Origin: Chara braunii
Taxonomy: Eukaryota > Streptophyta > Charophyceae > Charales > Characeae
Reading direction: 5' to 3'
Assembly (NCBI GenBank): GCA_003427395.1
Contig: BFEA01000025.1
Coordinates: 1,123,247 to 1,147,450, forward strand
Length of the DNA: 24,204 nucleotides
Shown: in pieces, positions 1 through 8,947 of the stretch
Numbering within the stretch: position 1 is the stretch's first letter
How the letters are laid out: each line of letters starts with the position of its first letter
Position numbers and translations under genes: made by a program
The notes under the pieces: generated by a model
The model's input: only the letters and a program-made list of their open reading frames with translations
Databases searched by the model: none
Told to the model about the DNA's origin: nothing

Positions 1-410
1 CTCATAGTCTGCTGATGCAGTGAAGTCAAATAACGAGAGGGTGAGAGGGAGATGGTGGACTGAGAAGAGGAAGAAGAAGAACTCTCTCTCTCTCTCATAT
101 ACCAGGTACTAACCTGTGAAGGTGGCGCTGTGCTGCAGGTACCTTGAAGACGAAGCTGGAGGGATGGCGCTGCAGGTAAGTCCCTCTGGCCTCCGCCCAA
201 TCTCTCTCTCTATAGTACTACTCTAGCTATGGCGCCCAGTGCTGAAGACTACAGCTAACACTACTAGCGCCCAGCGCTGAAGACTACTGCTAACGCTACT
301 ACTACTCCTGCAGCGCTCCTCCAGAGTGCTGCTGCCGAATCCTGACGACTACCTCCTGCCTCCTGAACTGCACGTGAAGTGCCTGGGAAGTACCTAGGAA
401 CTACCTGCAG
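1..410. other. No gene recognised; short CT tract and CTGCAG/CAGCGCT-rich sequence
   Basis: No reading frame with recognisable protein content. The stretch has short CT runs near 80-100 and 200-215 and many CAGCGCT, CTGCAG and CTACT words, including a near repeat of gcgcccagygctgaagacta around 231-285. An ATG followed by a GT donor-like word occurs near 164-180, but nothing around it supports an exon. Confidence 0.5.
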
Positions 411-416
411 CCTGCA

Positions 417-450
417 GGGCGGGCCAGTCCTTTACAGTGCTGGCCCGTCC
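417..450. repeat. Short inverted repeat (hairpin)
   Basis: Arms gggcgggccag (417-427) and ctggcccgtcc (440-450) are complementary at 10 of 11 positions around a 12-base loop. It has no T-run or neighbouring gene that would make it a terminator. Confidence 0.7.
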
Positions 451-499
451 AGGAAGCTGCTCTTGCCAATGCCAAAACGTGCCAGACCCCGGGGTTGAA

Positions 500-760
500 G
501 CTCAGACGAAGGTTGTCTTGAAAATAGGCCAAAAGTGGCCTGAGCTAAAACCCTGGTTTGGTGCCTGAGTTTCGGGGCAGGCCGAACTCATGAGGGCCCG
601 GAAATGGCCCTCAGTTTCAGGCTGAAAACACTCAGGTCCGGAAAGGCCCTGATTTAGCCTGAAATGACGCAGGGCCTGTAGGCCCTTGTTTTCAGGCTTT
701 TGGCCTGAAAACGTCACGGGCCTGGAAATGGCCCGTGCAGCCTGTTGCAGGCGCAGCATG
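500..760. repeat. GGCC/CAGGC-rich short inverted-repeat cluster
   Basis: The words GGCCTGAAA, TTTCAGGCC and GGGCC recur many times in both orientations. The best hairpin is gttttcaggc (688-697) with gcctgaaaac (703-712), 10 perfect pairs and a 5-base loop. A similar GGCC-rich texture returns at 21770-22140. No protein match was recognised in either strand. Confidence 0.5.
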
Positions 761-1031
761 TAACAGATTGTCATCAGTCAGGTACATCCAGGTCGTGCCG
801 CCACTCGGATCAGATACATCCAAAAAAGTCCCAGCGTCAGGAGGCTCTAAGTGCCCATGTAAGTCGATGTAATGTATGGCCAAGTGCACTGTACGTTGCG
901 GTATCCCAGGCACGGGTGTACAAACTGCACAAGCCATTCGGTGCTAGATGAGTTGGAGGGGTAGCAATTGACCCCATGGTGGAGGGGGTGCTGTAATTTC
1001 CTTCCATCACTCTAGACTCTAGAGCCATCCA

Positions 1032-1087
1032 GGGCTGTAAGCTACAGATACATCCCGGGCCTGTAAGCTACAGATACATCCCGGGCC
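1032..1087. repeat. Tandem duplication, about 26-bp unit, two copies
   Basis: The word ctgtaagctacagatacatc occurs twice in tandem, each copy preceded by GGG(C) and followed by CCCGGG. The copies differ by a single base at the junction. Confidence 0.8.
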
Positions 1088-1141
1088 TAGTTAACGAACT
1101 GCAGGAGCCAGCCAGTGCTGTAATTTCCTTCCACTCGATGG

Positions 1142-1433
1142 TGGAGGGGTAGCTATTGACCGCATGACTCTGGAGGGGTAGAAATTGACCCCATGACTCT
1201 GGAGTGGTAGAAATTTACCCCATGACTGTGGAGGGGTAGAAATTGACCCCAAGACTCCGGAAAGGTAGAAATTGACCCCATGACTCTGGAGTGGTAGAAA
1301 TTTACCCCATGACTATGGAGGGGTAGAAATTGACCCCATGACTCTGGAAAGGTAGAAATTGACCCCATGACTCTGGAGGGGTAGAAATTGACCCCATGAC
1401 TCTGGAGGGGTAGAAATTGACCCCATGACTTGG
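1142..1433. repeat. 29-bp minisatellite, about 10 units, with an 87-bp higher-order period
   Basis: Ten units of about 29 bp follow the pattern actctggaggggtagaaat then tgaccccatg. Unit variants repeat every third unit: gagtggtagaaatttacc occurs at 1202 and 1289, and ggaaaggtag at 1257 and 1344. This gives an 87-bp higher-order period. Because 87 is 29 codons, the minus strand stays open by chance as a repetitive reading frame, which I do not call a gene. A diverged partial unit lies near 947-985, ahead of the array. Confidence 0.9.
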
Positions 1434-2060
1434 AGAGAATGGTCTACATACATACATAAAAAAGAAAAAGAAAAAAAAAAAGAAGAGAAGGCTCTACACT
1501 GTCTACAGCCTGTACATAAGTGTTAATAAACGAAGGCATATTGCTGAGCAGCTTGAAGAATGCACACTGACACAGAAGTTCTTCAACAAAGTGAGGCCTT
1601 CATCCCACTAGAGTGTCAGATCTGCAATCCACCGAACAAAGTCTTAGCTAGGCAATACCTGGAGCTGGGTTTCCCATTGGAATGCATACAGTATGACTCC
1701 CAAGTGTCCCATCTGCGTGGTACAGAGAGGCGTTCTCTGGGACAAAGTTTCAGATGTTGGGGCACCTGAGAAACAAAAAGACTGTCCTTCCCTGAATCTG
1801 TCCTGTTCATTAGCCAGAATTGAGCGCCTCAGGTCTGCGTGTTGATGGCATGACAGTGAAAACTGCCTATCTAGATGCCGACAGGGCATGGGTTTCATCG
1901 ACAGCTTTGGCCACGTTGTTCCGAAGGCGATCATTAGGAAGATTAGCTCACAACAGACAATGTGGAGGGTGAAATAAACACTGGCAGTGCACGGAGGAAC
2001 ATCCCAAGGGGAGGGTGCATTGTGTTGAAGTGGCGCTCCATGAGCACTTGGAGCAATCGA
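1434..2060. other. No gene recognised
   Basis: An A/G-rich tract lies at 1456-1485. The short open frames here (for example plus 1560-1769 and minus 1644-1934) overlap on both strands. I recognise no domain, signal peptide or repeat in them. Confidence 0.4.
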
Positions 2061-2069
2061 GGACCGTCA

Positions 2070-2325
2070 AACACCAGTCTTCGTATACAGCGTAGTATCA
2101 AAAAGGGTAGAGCTGACCGCTTGCGAAACCAGAATTCGAACTTGCAACACACACCAGAATTCAGCACACTTGTTTCCAGTTCTGGTTTCGAACACCAGTC
2201 TTTATCAAAAAGGGTAGAGCTAATCCCCTTTCGAACTTGCGAAACCAGAATTTGAACTTGCGAAACCAAATTCGAATTTGCGAAACCAGAATTTGAACTT
2301 GCAAAACCAGAATTCGAACTCGAAG
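2070..2325. repeat. Duplicated segment plus a 21-bp minisatellite (gaaaccagaattygaacttg)
   Basis: A 21-bp unit, gcgaaaccagaatttgaact followed by t, is repeated about four times at 2240-2325, with one unit a base short. An isolated unit lies near 2122-2144. The phrase tatcaaaaagggtagagct occurs at about 2096 and 2204, each time downstream of caccagtctt, so a larger block was duplicated with diverged internal sequence. The 21-bp period keeps a 7-residue repeat open on the minus strand, which is unlikely to be coding. Confidence 0.75.
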
Positions 2326-2339
2326 CAGTCAAAAGAAGA

Positions 2340-3025
2340 AAGAATTTTCACTAATTGTGCTACGGTCGAACGCTTCTGACCAATTGTTACATAGTACATA
2401 CACACAACACAGCTTTTCTTTCTCAGAGGCACCTTTTGCATTGATCTGCTTCTGATTCAATATAGAATCAATAGCTATAGCAGTCTTACCTGTTCGTCTA
2501 TCTCCAATAATAAGTTATCGTTGACCACGAGAACTCCCTCGCCGATCCTCAGTGCAGATAAAACTGAGCAGACTGACTGGCAGGCGAGAACCTACAGTCT
2601 ATCGAGTTCTATTTTGGGCGGGTGCGCGGGCATGAAGGCAAACAACAAAGCAGCAAGTCAAGTAAAAGCCAAGTAGACAGTCCTGCAGGCAGGCGAGCGG
2701 GCAATGGGGCCGGCAGAAAGGCAACAAAGCAAGCACCCACAAGGCCAGAAATCGGGCAGATGGACAGTGAGTGGGATAAGCGAGGCGAGCAGGCGGACAA
2801 GCCGCTATGCGATGAAAGGCAAGTGAACGGTGCCCCAAGCAGCTGGGCAGCACTGACAAGGCAGTCCACAGTACAGAGCGAAGTGGACTAACACAACAGA
2901 CAGAACCTGACAGCTTGTAGGGTTTCGCTGCAATCATGAGTAAGGAGTCAGGAGTCAATGTGACAAAAGTCTGTGAGTCAGACCACCAGGAAGCATACTG
3001 AGACACAGGCAGGCATCCTGAACAC
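2340..3025. other. No gene recognised
   Basis: The stretch is rich in gcaggc and gcgagc words around 2670-2810. The longest open frame is minus strand 2599-3219 (206 codons), rich in Ser, Leu, Cys and Pro with no domain I recognise. It crosses into the 139-bp duplication, which argues against a real protein. Confidence 0.4.
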
Positions 3026-3029
3026 CACA

Positions 3030-3287
3030 GGACCCAAAATCGTGTTGCAGTTGCAGGCGCTTCTAACCAAACAGGCACACTGACTATTTGGCACATCTTG
3101 GGGGTGCTGCACTTAGACACTGAGGAGAGAGACAGGAAAAGGCCTTGTGAAACTGCCCACGGTCCTCGGTTGTCCAAAACAGTGTTGCGGTTGCAGGCAC
3201 TTCTAAACGAAGGCACCACTGACTATTTGGCACATCTTGGGGGTTCTGTACGTAGACACTGAGGAGAACCATGGGAAAAGGCCACGA
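3030..3287. repeat. Tandem duplication, about 139-bp offset
   Basis: Two diverged copies lie at about 3030-3147 and 3172-3287. Both contain actatttggcacatcttggg (starting 3083 and 3222), a tagacactgaggagar word and ggaaaaggcc. They differ by scattered substitutions and short indels, so the duplication is not recent. Confidence 0.8.
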
Positions 3288-3345
3288 ACTAAGACACTTT
3301 GTGTGTGCCCTCCTTTTAGATTCTCAAAGAAGATTATCTTCGTCC

Positions 3346-3432
3346 CCCGAATACAGTGTACGGTCATTATAGCTGTATTTAGACTGAAAGATACCCCAAA
3401 TACAGCTATAATGACCGTACGTTGTATTCGGG
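3346..3432. mobile_element. Palindromic MITE-like element, copy 1
   Basis: Two 35-base arms (3346-3380 and 3398-3432) match at 33 of 35 positions around a 17-base loop. The ends are CCCGAATACA. The flanks tcttcgtcc (left) and agaagaaggtag (right) are also roughly complementary, so the element may extend about 10 bases further on each side. A related element of nearly the same length lies at 20200-20288. No coding capacity, and no clear target-site duplication. Confidence 0.75.
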
Positions 3433-3439
3433 AGAAGAA

Positions 3440-4105
3440 GGTAGTACACAGGTGGGCGCCTTTCACTCGTTCCTTCCTTTGGCAGATACAAATGACAGGA
3501 GCTAAGGAGTAAGCATGCAGCGTAAGATTCATCTGTTTGGCTATGCATCAACGGACCATTCCGTGATCGAACAGTCCGCTCAAAGCACCGGCACCTCGGA
3601 GCCTCTTTGTCAGGGACACGGATTTGCGTTGCATGCCAAAAACGAAACGAACCGCCAGCAGCGCACTTTTTTCTTTTCTCATATTTTTTGGCTTGTGCCG
3701 CCAACCGTTTTGGTCCTGTAGCACTGTTCATCTGAAGAACCCGCGGATTGACACAATGTCAGTTTGCCTGTGCGAGGTACTGGTGTTTGAAGGGAACATT
3801 GAGAGCAGCAATAATCCCAAATTTTTGCAACCGCCCATCGTTCGGTGTGATATTTCTGAACTTTGAAAAGAATAACTGTTCATTTAATGATTTTAATCAG
3901 TGCCTTGCCTCTCCCCTTTAGCTTCTCAGTGATCAGACATGCCCGGCCATTGACCGACCGCACTGGGTATCAATGAATACATGCTTTCTCCCAAATGTAC
4001 ACAATCATACGCATGAAGACATATGACTGTGTGGACTGAGGATTTCTGGATGCATGCTTAGGAAAACTCAATTTTGGTGTGCGATTTAGACTCTGGGTGA
4101 AGATT
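3440..4105. other. No gene recognised
   Basis: Short open frames on both strands have no recognisable content. The last part may belong to the LINE remnant that begins near 4110, but I could not align it. Confidence 0.35.
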
Positions 4106-4109
4106 CAGT

Positions 4110-5150
4110 GTCATAATGCTACTTACTACCAGAATGCAGATTAATGACCTCCTCCTTCGTGAGATTGAACTTCAAAGATCAGTCAGATAAGGAGATTTAT
4201 TAGCCCCCCGCTTTTTGTTTTTTAATAAGTATGATAGGACATGGGGCAAATTTAAGAGCAAACAAAAATTTGAAGCGTGTACGTATCCTAGGTATTCACG
4301 TTACCTCGATGTCTGTAGATGATCTTACAATTATGTTTGAGGCATCTATTGCCAATATGAAGGAATTTTTTTTTTTTTGATGAATAAGTTCTCGCAAGTT
4401 TCGGATATGATGATAAATTGGGGGAATAAGACTGAGGGGTGGTGGATTCACTCCAATCAAGATATAGGCCACTTGAGCAGCCCATCGTTAATTGGATGCC
4501 TCTTGACGCACCTATTTGTATTATAGAGATGTCATTAAACAACTCAAGGTATGCCCTCTATTAATGATGAACAGATTGAAAAATGGCCTCTAGATGAAAT
4601 GACTCGGTTGAGCAACCATTATACATCCACTTTTGACAGAGCTCTTCTAGTCAATAATGTTGTCTTAGCATCCATTTGAACTTGTAGGCCTCTATCAGCG
4701 CGTTAGGAAATAAGAAGGCTACAAGTTCAGTCAAACAACTTCGTAACATTTCTTTGGAGAGGGGACCATGAGAATCCCCATGATTTCCACGAGTAGCTTG
4801 GGATAGTTTGATTCAAGCCAAAACCAGCGAAGGGTTGGGGGGATTCTATATACATCTCTTGTGTGTCGAGCGTTAGAGCAGGGGAAAGAGGTGTTGTCAG
4901 ACGTGATCTTCTCTTGGACGACTTCTGGATGTCCTTAACTGAAATCTTGCAGGGACCTACCCTTACCAGACAAACCATTCCCAATACGTTGTGAGGAAAT
5001 ACTACGTCAGCCACTCTTTGGGAACAGATGGATATCTACCTTATATTGTAGTATGTATACCAGTTCTACGCCTCCATGGTCTTCCTAGGCTAAGCATGGG
5101 GTTATAAGGGTTAAGGACATTTGGGATTTCTCCAAGAAAGATTGGGAACC

Positions 5151-5152
<2 letters not shown>
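4110..5152 (+). pseudogene. L1-type LINE remnant, reverse transcriptase flanks without the catalytic core
   Basis: The plus strand, read across stops and frame changes, matches the order of an L1-type ORF2 protein. Near 4161 it reads EIELQRSVR, a stop, then GDLLAPRFLFFNKYDRTWGK (the pre-RT linker). Near 4285 it reads RILGIHVTSM (the YLGI-type motif after the palm). At 4580-4678 it reads EKWPLDEMTRLS and ALLVNNVVLASI. At 4749 it reads FLWRGD, at 4796 AWDSLIQAKTSEGLGGF, at 5011 PLFGNRWI, and near 5100-5150 RVKDIWDFSKKDW. This is the C-terminal region of plant-like L1 reverse transcriptases. The fingers and palm with the (Y/F)ADD motif should lie between the linker and YLGI but only about 20-30 bases separate them, so the core is deleted. 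It is non-functional. The clade assignment is from family knowledge and less certain than the LINE call. Confidence 0.7.
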
Positions 5153-5239
<87 letters not shown>

Positions 5240-5240
5240 N

Positions 5241-5334
<94 letters not shown>
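5153..5334. repeat. (CT)n then (CA)n microsatellite
   Basis: A CT run of about 145 bases passes directly into a CA run of about 34 bases. One undetermined base (n) at 5240 suggests the CT tract length is unreliable. It sits between the end of the LINE remnant and the start of the reverse transcriptase block. Open frames through it are artefacts. Confidence 0.95.
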
Positions 5335-5335
<1 letters not shown>

Positions 5336-5367
5336 GTGTAGACATTGTTGATGGTTATGTAGCCACA

Positions 5368-7204
5368 ATGGACTACACCATTATACAAGATACAGACTTA
5401 CGACCTCTCTTCTTTGAAGGCTCCAAGTACAGGCTCAGTGCCGACACCACAGATGTGATGAAAGCGTTGAAACTCGGTCTGGATGAGTATATTGCTAAAT
5501 TTATAACGACCATGAGATCAGCGCAAGATCAGCACGCAAAACTGAGTCTCTGATTGCTGACAGTCTCTCTCAGCTGCGCAGATGTCTCATATCAGTTCTT
5601 TCAAGATGCCAAAGGAATATTACTGCACCTACTCAAACTGCCTCGTGTGCAGCCAACAAATCTCTTTGGCAGCTACAGCAGCAATTCACTATATTCCTGT
5701 GGATAAAACATCACACAAGATGGCAATCTGCTGCAAGCACTGGTACGCGTATAACTTGTCACAACATCTTGACAGTTCCACCTACAATCAAGCATCGGAG
5801 ACTGTGTCCAGCATCCTTGAATGCCATGCACTTTTCAACCAACGTTGGGGCTATCGACATACTGACACCCTGCCCTATCTCTACTTTGCACTCAAAGCAC
5901 ACAAATCTCCACCTGCCCTTAGTCCGATTCTTGTAGTTACACAACGAAACAACCTTTCCCGATCTGCACCGTGCACAACACCTCACCGACCTTCAGTTAC
6001 GGATCTGCACAACAGACCTCCTCATAAGCCTTTTGCAAGTACAACAATGGCCTCCCGCTCACTTAGCTACGCTCTTCAAGGTGTGATCAAATCCCTGCGC
6101 AGTGAGGATAATGAGCTTTTATCAAGAAAGTGGTGTACGACGCTGTTGGATCATGCAAAGTGTTGAGGAAGTCATTTTGGATCTCAAGCAGAATGCATAA
6201 TCCCTTCGAGGTTGTACACCATATACAATGGACTTTACAACTACGTAAACAAACTGCCACACGACAAGATTCTTAACAATGTTTTGAATGTTGTTCGTGA
6301 AGCATATGATTATGCTTTGGGGCGCATCTCGCAGGCCAGAAGGCCAATACAAATGTACATGAATATAGGTCCTCATCGTGGGGAGTGGGTTACTTCACAT
6401 GGGTCAGACACCCTCTCGGTGTCAGAAATAGAGCAACATTTGCGGTTCGCGGTCTCTAATACTTGCCTTTATACGAGGGATGACATTCTGCGCTACCTTT
6501 ATACGAGGGATGACACTATGCGCTACCTTTATACGAGGGATGACACTTCGCGCTACCTTTATACGAGGGATGGCACTCTGCGCTATTAGGCGGTCGGTAT
6601 CCCTATGGGCACTAAGACCAGAAATTGCCAACCTCACGCTTTATTGGGACGGAGCACAATTCATTGATGATCTTCGTCAGCGAGATCTGCGTGTTGCGCA
6701 AACATATGCATTCACATATCGACTCATTGATGACATTCTATCCTAGAAGACATTACCGTCGTCTCCTGCTCGATTTGGTCTTGAGTGGAAAGACACTACT
6801 GAGCAAGATGGGTCATGTCTTTTCCTTGGGGCAAAGATCCTAGTTCGGCTTGATGGCTTATTTCGCATTCGCGTATTTGATAAGGTCGAGACCTGAACGT
6901 TCCTTGTCATACATTATCCAGTGTTTCCTCTAACGCTCCGGCTCATCAGCCTGCAGGTGTGCTCATGGGACAACTAACGGGATTCGAACATATATGTAAC
7001 AATACTACCGACTTCAAAGCGGCAGTGACTTCTTTGACACGACGTATGCTTGTCAGGGGCGATCCTCCCAGTGTCCTGACTAGAGGCTGGACTGCATATG
7101 TGCATGGCCGACAACGCCGGCTACCAACTCATGTCACACTGACTTTCGAACTGGTTTCGCCGAATGGTTCGCTGGGCAATTGCTCACCCACTCCCGAAAG
7201 TTGA
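5368..7204 (+). pseudogene. Reverse transcriptase of a non-LTR-like retroelement, broken by stops and frameshifts
   Basis: An RNA-templated DNA polymerase, now decayed. Frame 1 gives an N-terminal piece with EGSKYRLSADTTDV (from 5368). Frame 2 from 5582 gives IHYIPVDKTSHKMAICC, LPYLYFALKAHKSP and PFASTTMASRSLS. At 6212-6330 it gives NKLPHDKILNNVLNVVREA (motif A neighbourhood), then VGIPMGT (motif B) near 6593. Frame 0 gives PEIANLTLYW and TYRLIDDILS (motif C, both Asp kept), then LFLGAKI and RIRVFDKVE. Frame 2 again gives SNAPAHQPAGVLMGQL and LTRRMLVRG. The order matches a widespread unclassified family with GIPMGT, RYIDD, FLDL and YDKRDDF motifs, whose layout resembles Penelope-like RTs. Damage: TGA 5551, TGA 6164, TAG 6587 (where the family has Gln), frameshift after GIPMGT, TAG 6744, TGA 6894, frameshift near 6910. 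The motif A Asp is not visible. No endonuclease domain seen. Confidence 0.85.
6467..6588 (+). repeat. 30-bp minisatellite, four units, inside the RT gene
   Basis: The unit ctacctttatacgagggatg then acactctgcg is repeated at exactly 30-base spacing; the word atacgaggga starts at 6471, 6501, 6531 and 6561. It adds about three copies of the peptide YLYTRDDTxR in frame, directly before RT motif B. One unit would restore the expected spacing from the conserved Asn to GIPMGT. Confidence 0.9.
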
Positions 7205-8443
7205 TTCAGTGCGCAGGTCCTCCACCCAACCGCACACAAGAGACCGCCACTCATCGCCTGACACCAATGTTGACCGCAGCCAGCATCAGCCCTCCGGTCA
7301 ATCAAATGCAGACCACCCGCTCCCTCTTGTTATCCGTACTGAAATGGCAGACACTAATGTCGATATGCCAACTCAACCAGAGATCATGCCAGCCGCAGTA
7401 AACAATGTGAACGTTACCGAAATGACAGTAAGGGATGAAGGCCAACTCAACCAGAGATCATTCCAGCCGCAGTAAACAATGTGAACGTTACCGAAATGAC
7501 AATAAGGGATGAAGGCCAGCATCCTACCAATACAACGGCTGTTGTTGTTGGTGTTGCTGTTGAAGGTATACCTCCTCCTCTGCCACTGCTGCCACCGCCA
7601 CCTCCACCACCCCCACCACCACCACCGCCATCACTGCCGTCATTATCAGCAGCACCACCATCGTCATCACCACCACCCGCACCAGCATCCTCTGTTGCAG
7701 CATCCTCTCAGTCATCTGCATCATCTTCTTCTTCCTCTTCCGCTACTTCTTCCTCTACTTCCTCATCATCGACCTCATCATCAACGCACTCATGGTCAGA
7801 TCGGGCGTCACAAAGGCCCTGTCGGCCGAGGCATCCGTTGTTAGGTCGATCTTTACACGTTCCCCGTCTCCACAAACAGCCTCCAAGACAGTGGCCTCGT
7901 TTGTCGTTGAATGGCATGATCACTGCGCCCCCTGCAGGGGTTAGAGATGTGCTCCGACGACATGCTCGCAACCGTACGGAACGACATCGTCGCTTTCAGT
8001 ATACACTAGCGAGGAATAGTGCATATGGAGTCCAATGCCCGCAATGTGGCGCAGGCTTACGAGTGCACTAGACACGAGGTGCAGCTACTTGTGCAGCGTT
8101 TGCACGACTAGCAGCCGCCCTGAGCACAAGTGAGGCTGATCAGCTTCCGATTCCCACATCTGGTCTACCCAGTTCTCACCCACCTGACCTGCCCCTCTCT
8201 CATCCACCTAGCCCCACTCGCTCCCCTGCCCCAAATGGCAATGGCCCGTCTCCTGAATACCTGACGGAGCCCCCGGTTGAAGATCATCTCTCTCCGGAGC
8301 ACATACCGGAGCCAATTGGTCAAGACCACAACGAGCCTCCACCACCTGTGCAACCTGCAGAATGGAACGAAGATCCCCCTGCAGTGAACAGATCCCCCAC
8401 ACAACCTGCGGAATCAGACAATGTCATAGCGCTACAGCGAGGG
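7164..8443 (+). pseudogene. Proline/serine-rich linker region of the same coding block
   Basis: No enzyme domain recognised. The frame from 7164 reads a polar, Asn/Thr-rich segment. After a 74-bp duplication the frame continues from 7442 in another register: about 16 prolines coded by CCNCCACCN repeats (7570-7640), a Ser/Ala/Thr tract coded by TCNTCN repeats (7650-7800), a basic stretch with RDVLRRHARNRTERHRR, then VQCPQCGAG, which may be half of a zinc site. A TAG at 8069 is the only stop before another Pro/Glu-rich stretch (SHPPSPTRSPAPNGNGP, EYLTEPPVEDHLSPEHIPEP), which leads into the Josephin-like domain without a break. Such a composition is typical of a flexible spacer between folded domains. 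It may have been part of a single polyprotein with the flanking domains; that is inference from shared strand and near-continuous frame. Confidence 0.6.
7368..7515 (+). repeat. 74-bp tandem duplication that shifts the reading frame
   Basis: 7368-7441 and 7442-7515 are near-identical, differing at about two positions inside the copies (atcatgcc/atcattcc, acagtaagg/acaataagg). 74 is not a multiple of three, so the second copy moves the frame by two. PTQPEIMPAAVNNVNVTEM is read in frame 0 in copy 1, and the same peptide with one change is read in frame 2 in copy 2. Confidence 0.95.
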
Positions 8444-8866
8444 TGCTGTGCTACTATGCCATTAATGTATGTCTCCTTGCTTACAATTGTAATCCTTGTA
8501 CTCTTCCTGATTTTGCATATGTTGTTCGCTGGATAGAAGAAGAGCACTCGTGCCATCTGCCCAGAGGACGACAGCGCTGCGCCTGGGGTGAACATAGAAA
8601 TACTGGCTATGGCATTTATGGGCAGGCGACTGCAATTCCAGCCTGCTCCGCAAAACCACGAGCCAGGCACGGATCCGAATATTCGGGCATATATCTTATA
8701 TCGTCCAGGTCACTTCAGTGCTCTTACCTTTGCATATAAATCATGGGCCCTATGGGACAATGGCGGTAGGGTGCACACAGTGGGAAATATTAACTCTCTC
8801 TATCACCAAATGCTGGAGGGTCACTCAGTCTGGCTCATCCATCAGGAACAGTATGTCAATGAGCAT
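8435..8866 (+). pseudogene. Josephin-like (MJD, peptidase C86) deubiquitinase domain, with two frameshifts
   Basis: Josephin domains are papain-fold cysteine proteases that cleave ubiquitin chains. Frame 2 reads ALQRGCC (Cys codons 8444 and 8447). Frame 1 continues YYAINVCLLAYN (from 8452) and TLPDFAYVVRWIEEEH (to about 8550). Frame 2 resumes with PGVNIEILAMAF (about 8582), TDPNIRAYILYRPGHF and SWALWDN, ending SVWLIHQEQY. The catalytic layout fits ataxin-3-type Josephin. The first Cys of the CC pair lies six residues before the conserved Asn. The His (8711-8713) is followed by Trp at +11 and by Asp at +15, where Josephin has its Trp and its catalytic Asn. Helix motifs (AINxxL; FSIQVL-type before the His half) also agree. 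The second frame change lies around 8550-8580. In the alternative frame 8456-8536 looks like a membrane helix, which I treat as a shadow. Another papain-like deubiquitinase family is the main alternative. Confidence 0.65.
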
Positions 8867-8947
8867 TCGCAAGCACTGCACCCCCCGGAGAGCAATCCAG
8901 CTGATTCTACCACAAACAGTGAAAGGACCTCTCCACAGGATGATGGC

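Noticed and set aside
1142-1433. CRISPR array
   Set aside because: Units are directly abutting 29-bp minisatellite repeats without unique spacers, in eukaryotic DNA.
2599-3219. 206-codon minus-strand frame
   Set aside because: No recognisable domain, Cys/Ser/Leu-rich composition of random GC-rich frames, and it runs through a tandem duplication.
5085-5368. Open frames through (CT)n(CA)n
   Set aside because: Dinucleotide repeats stay open in several frames; the translations are two-residue repeats.
7509-7844. His/Leu-rich frame over the Pro/Ser tract
   Set aside because: Shadow of the CCACCN and TCNTCN codon repeats read in another frame.
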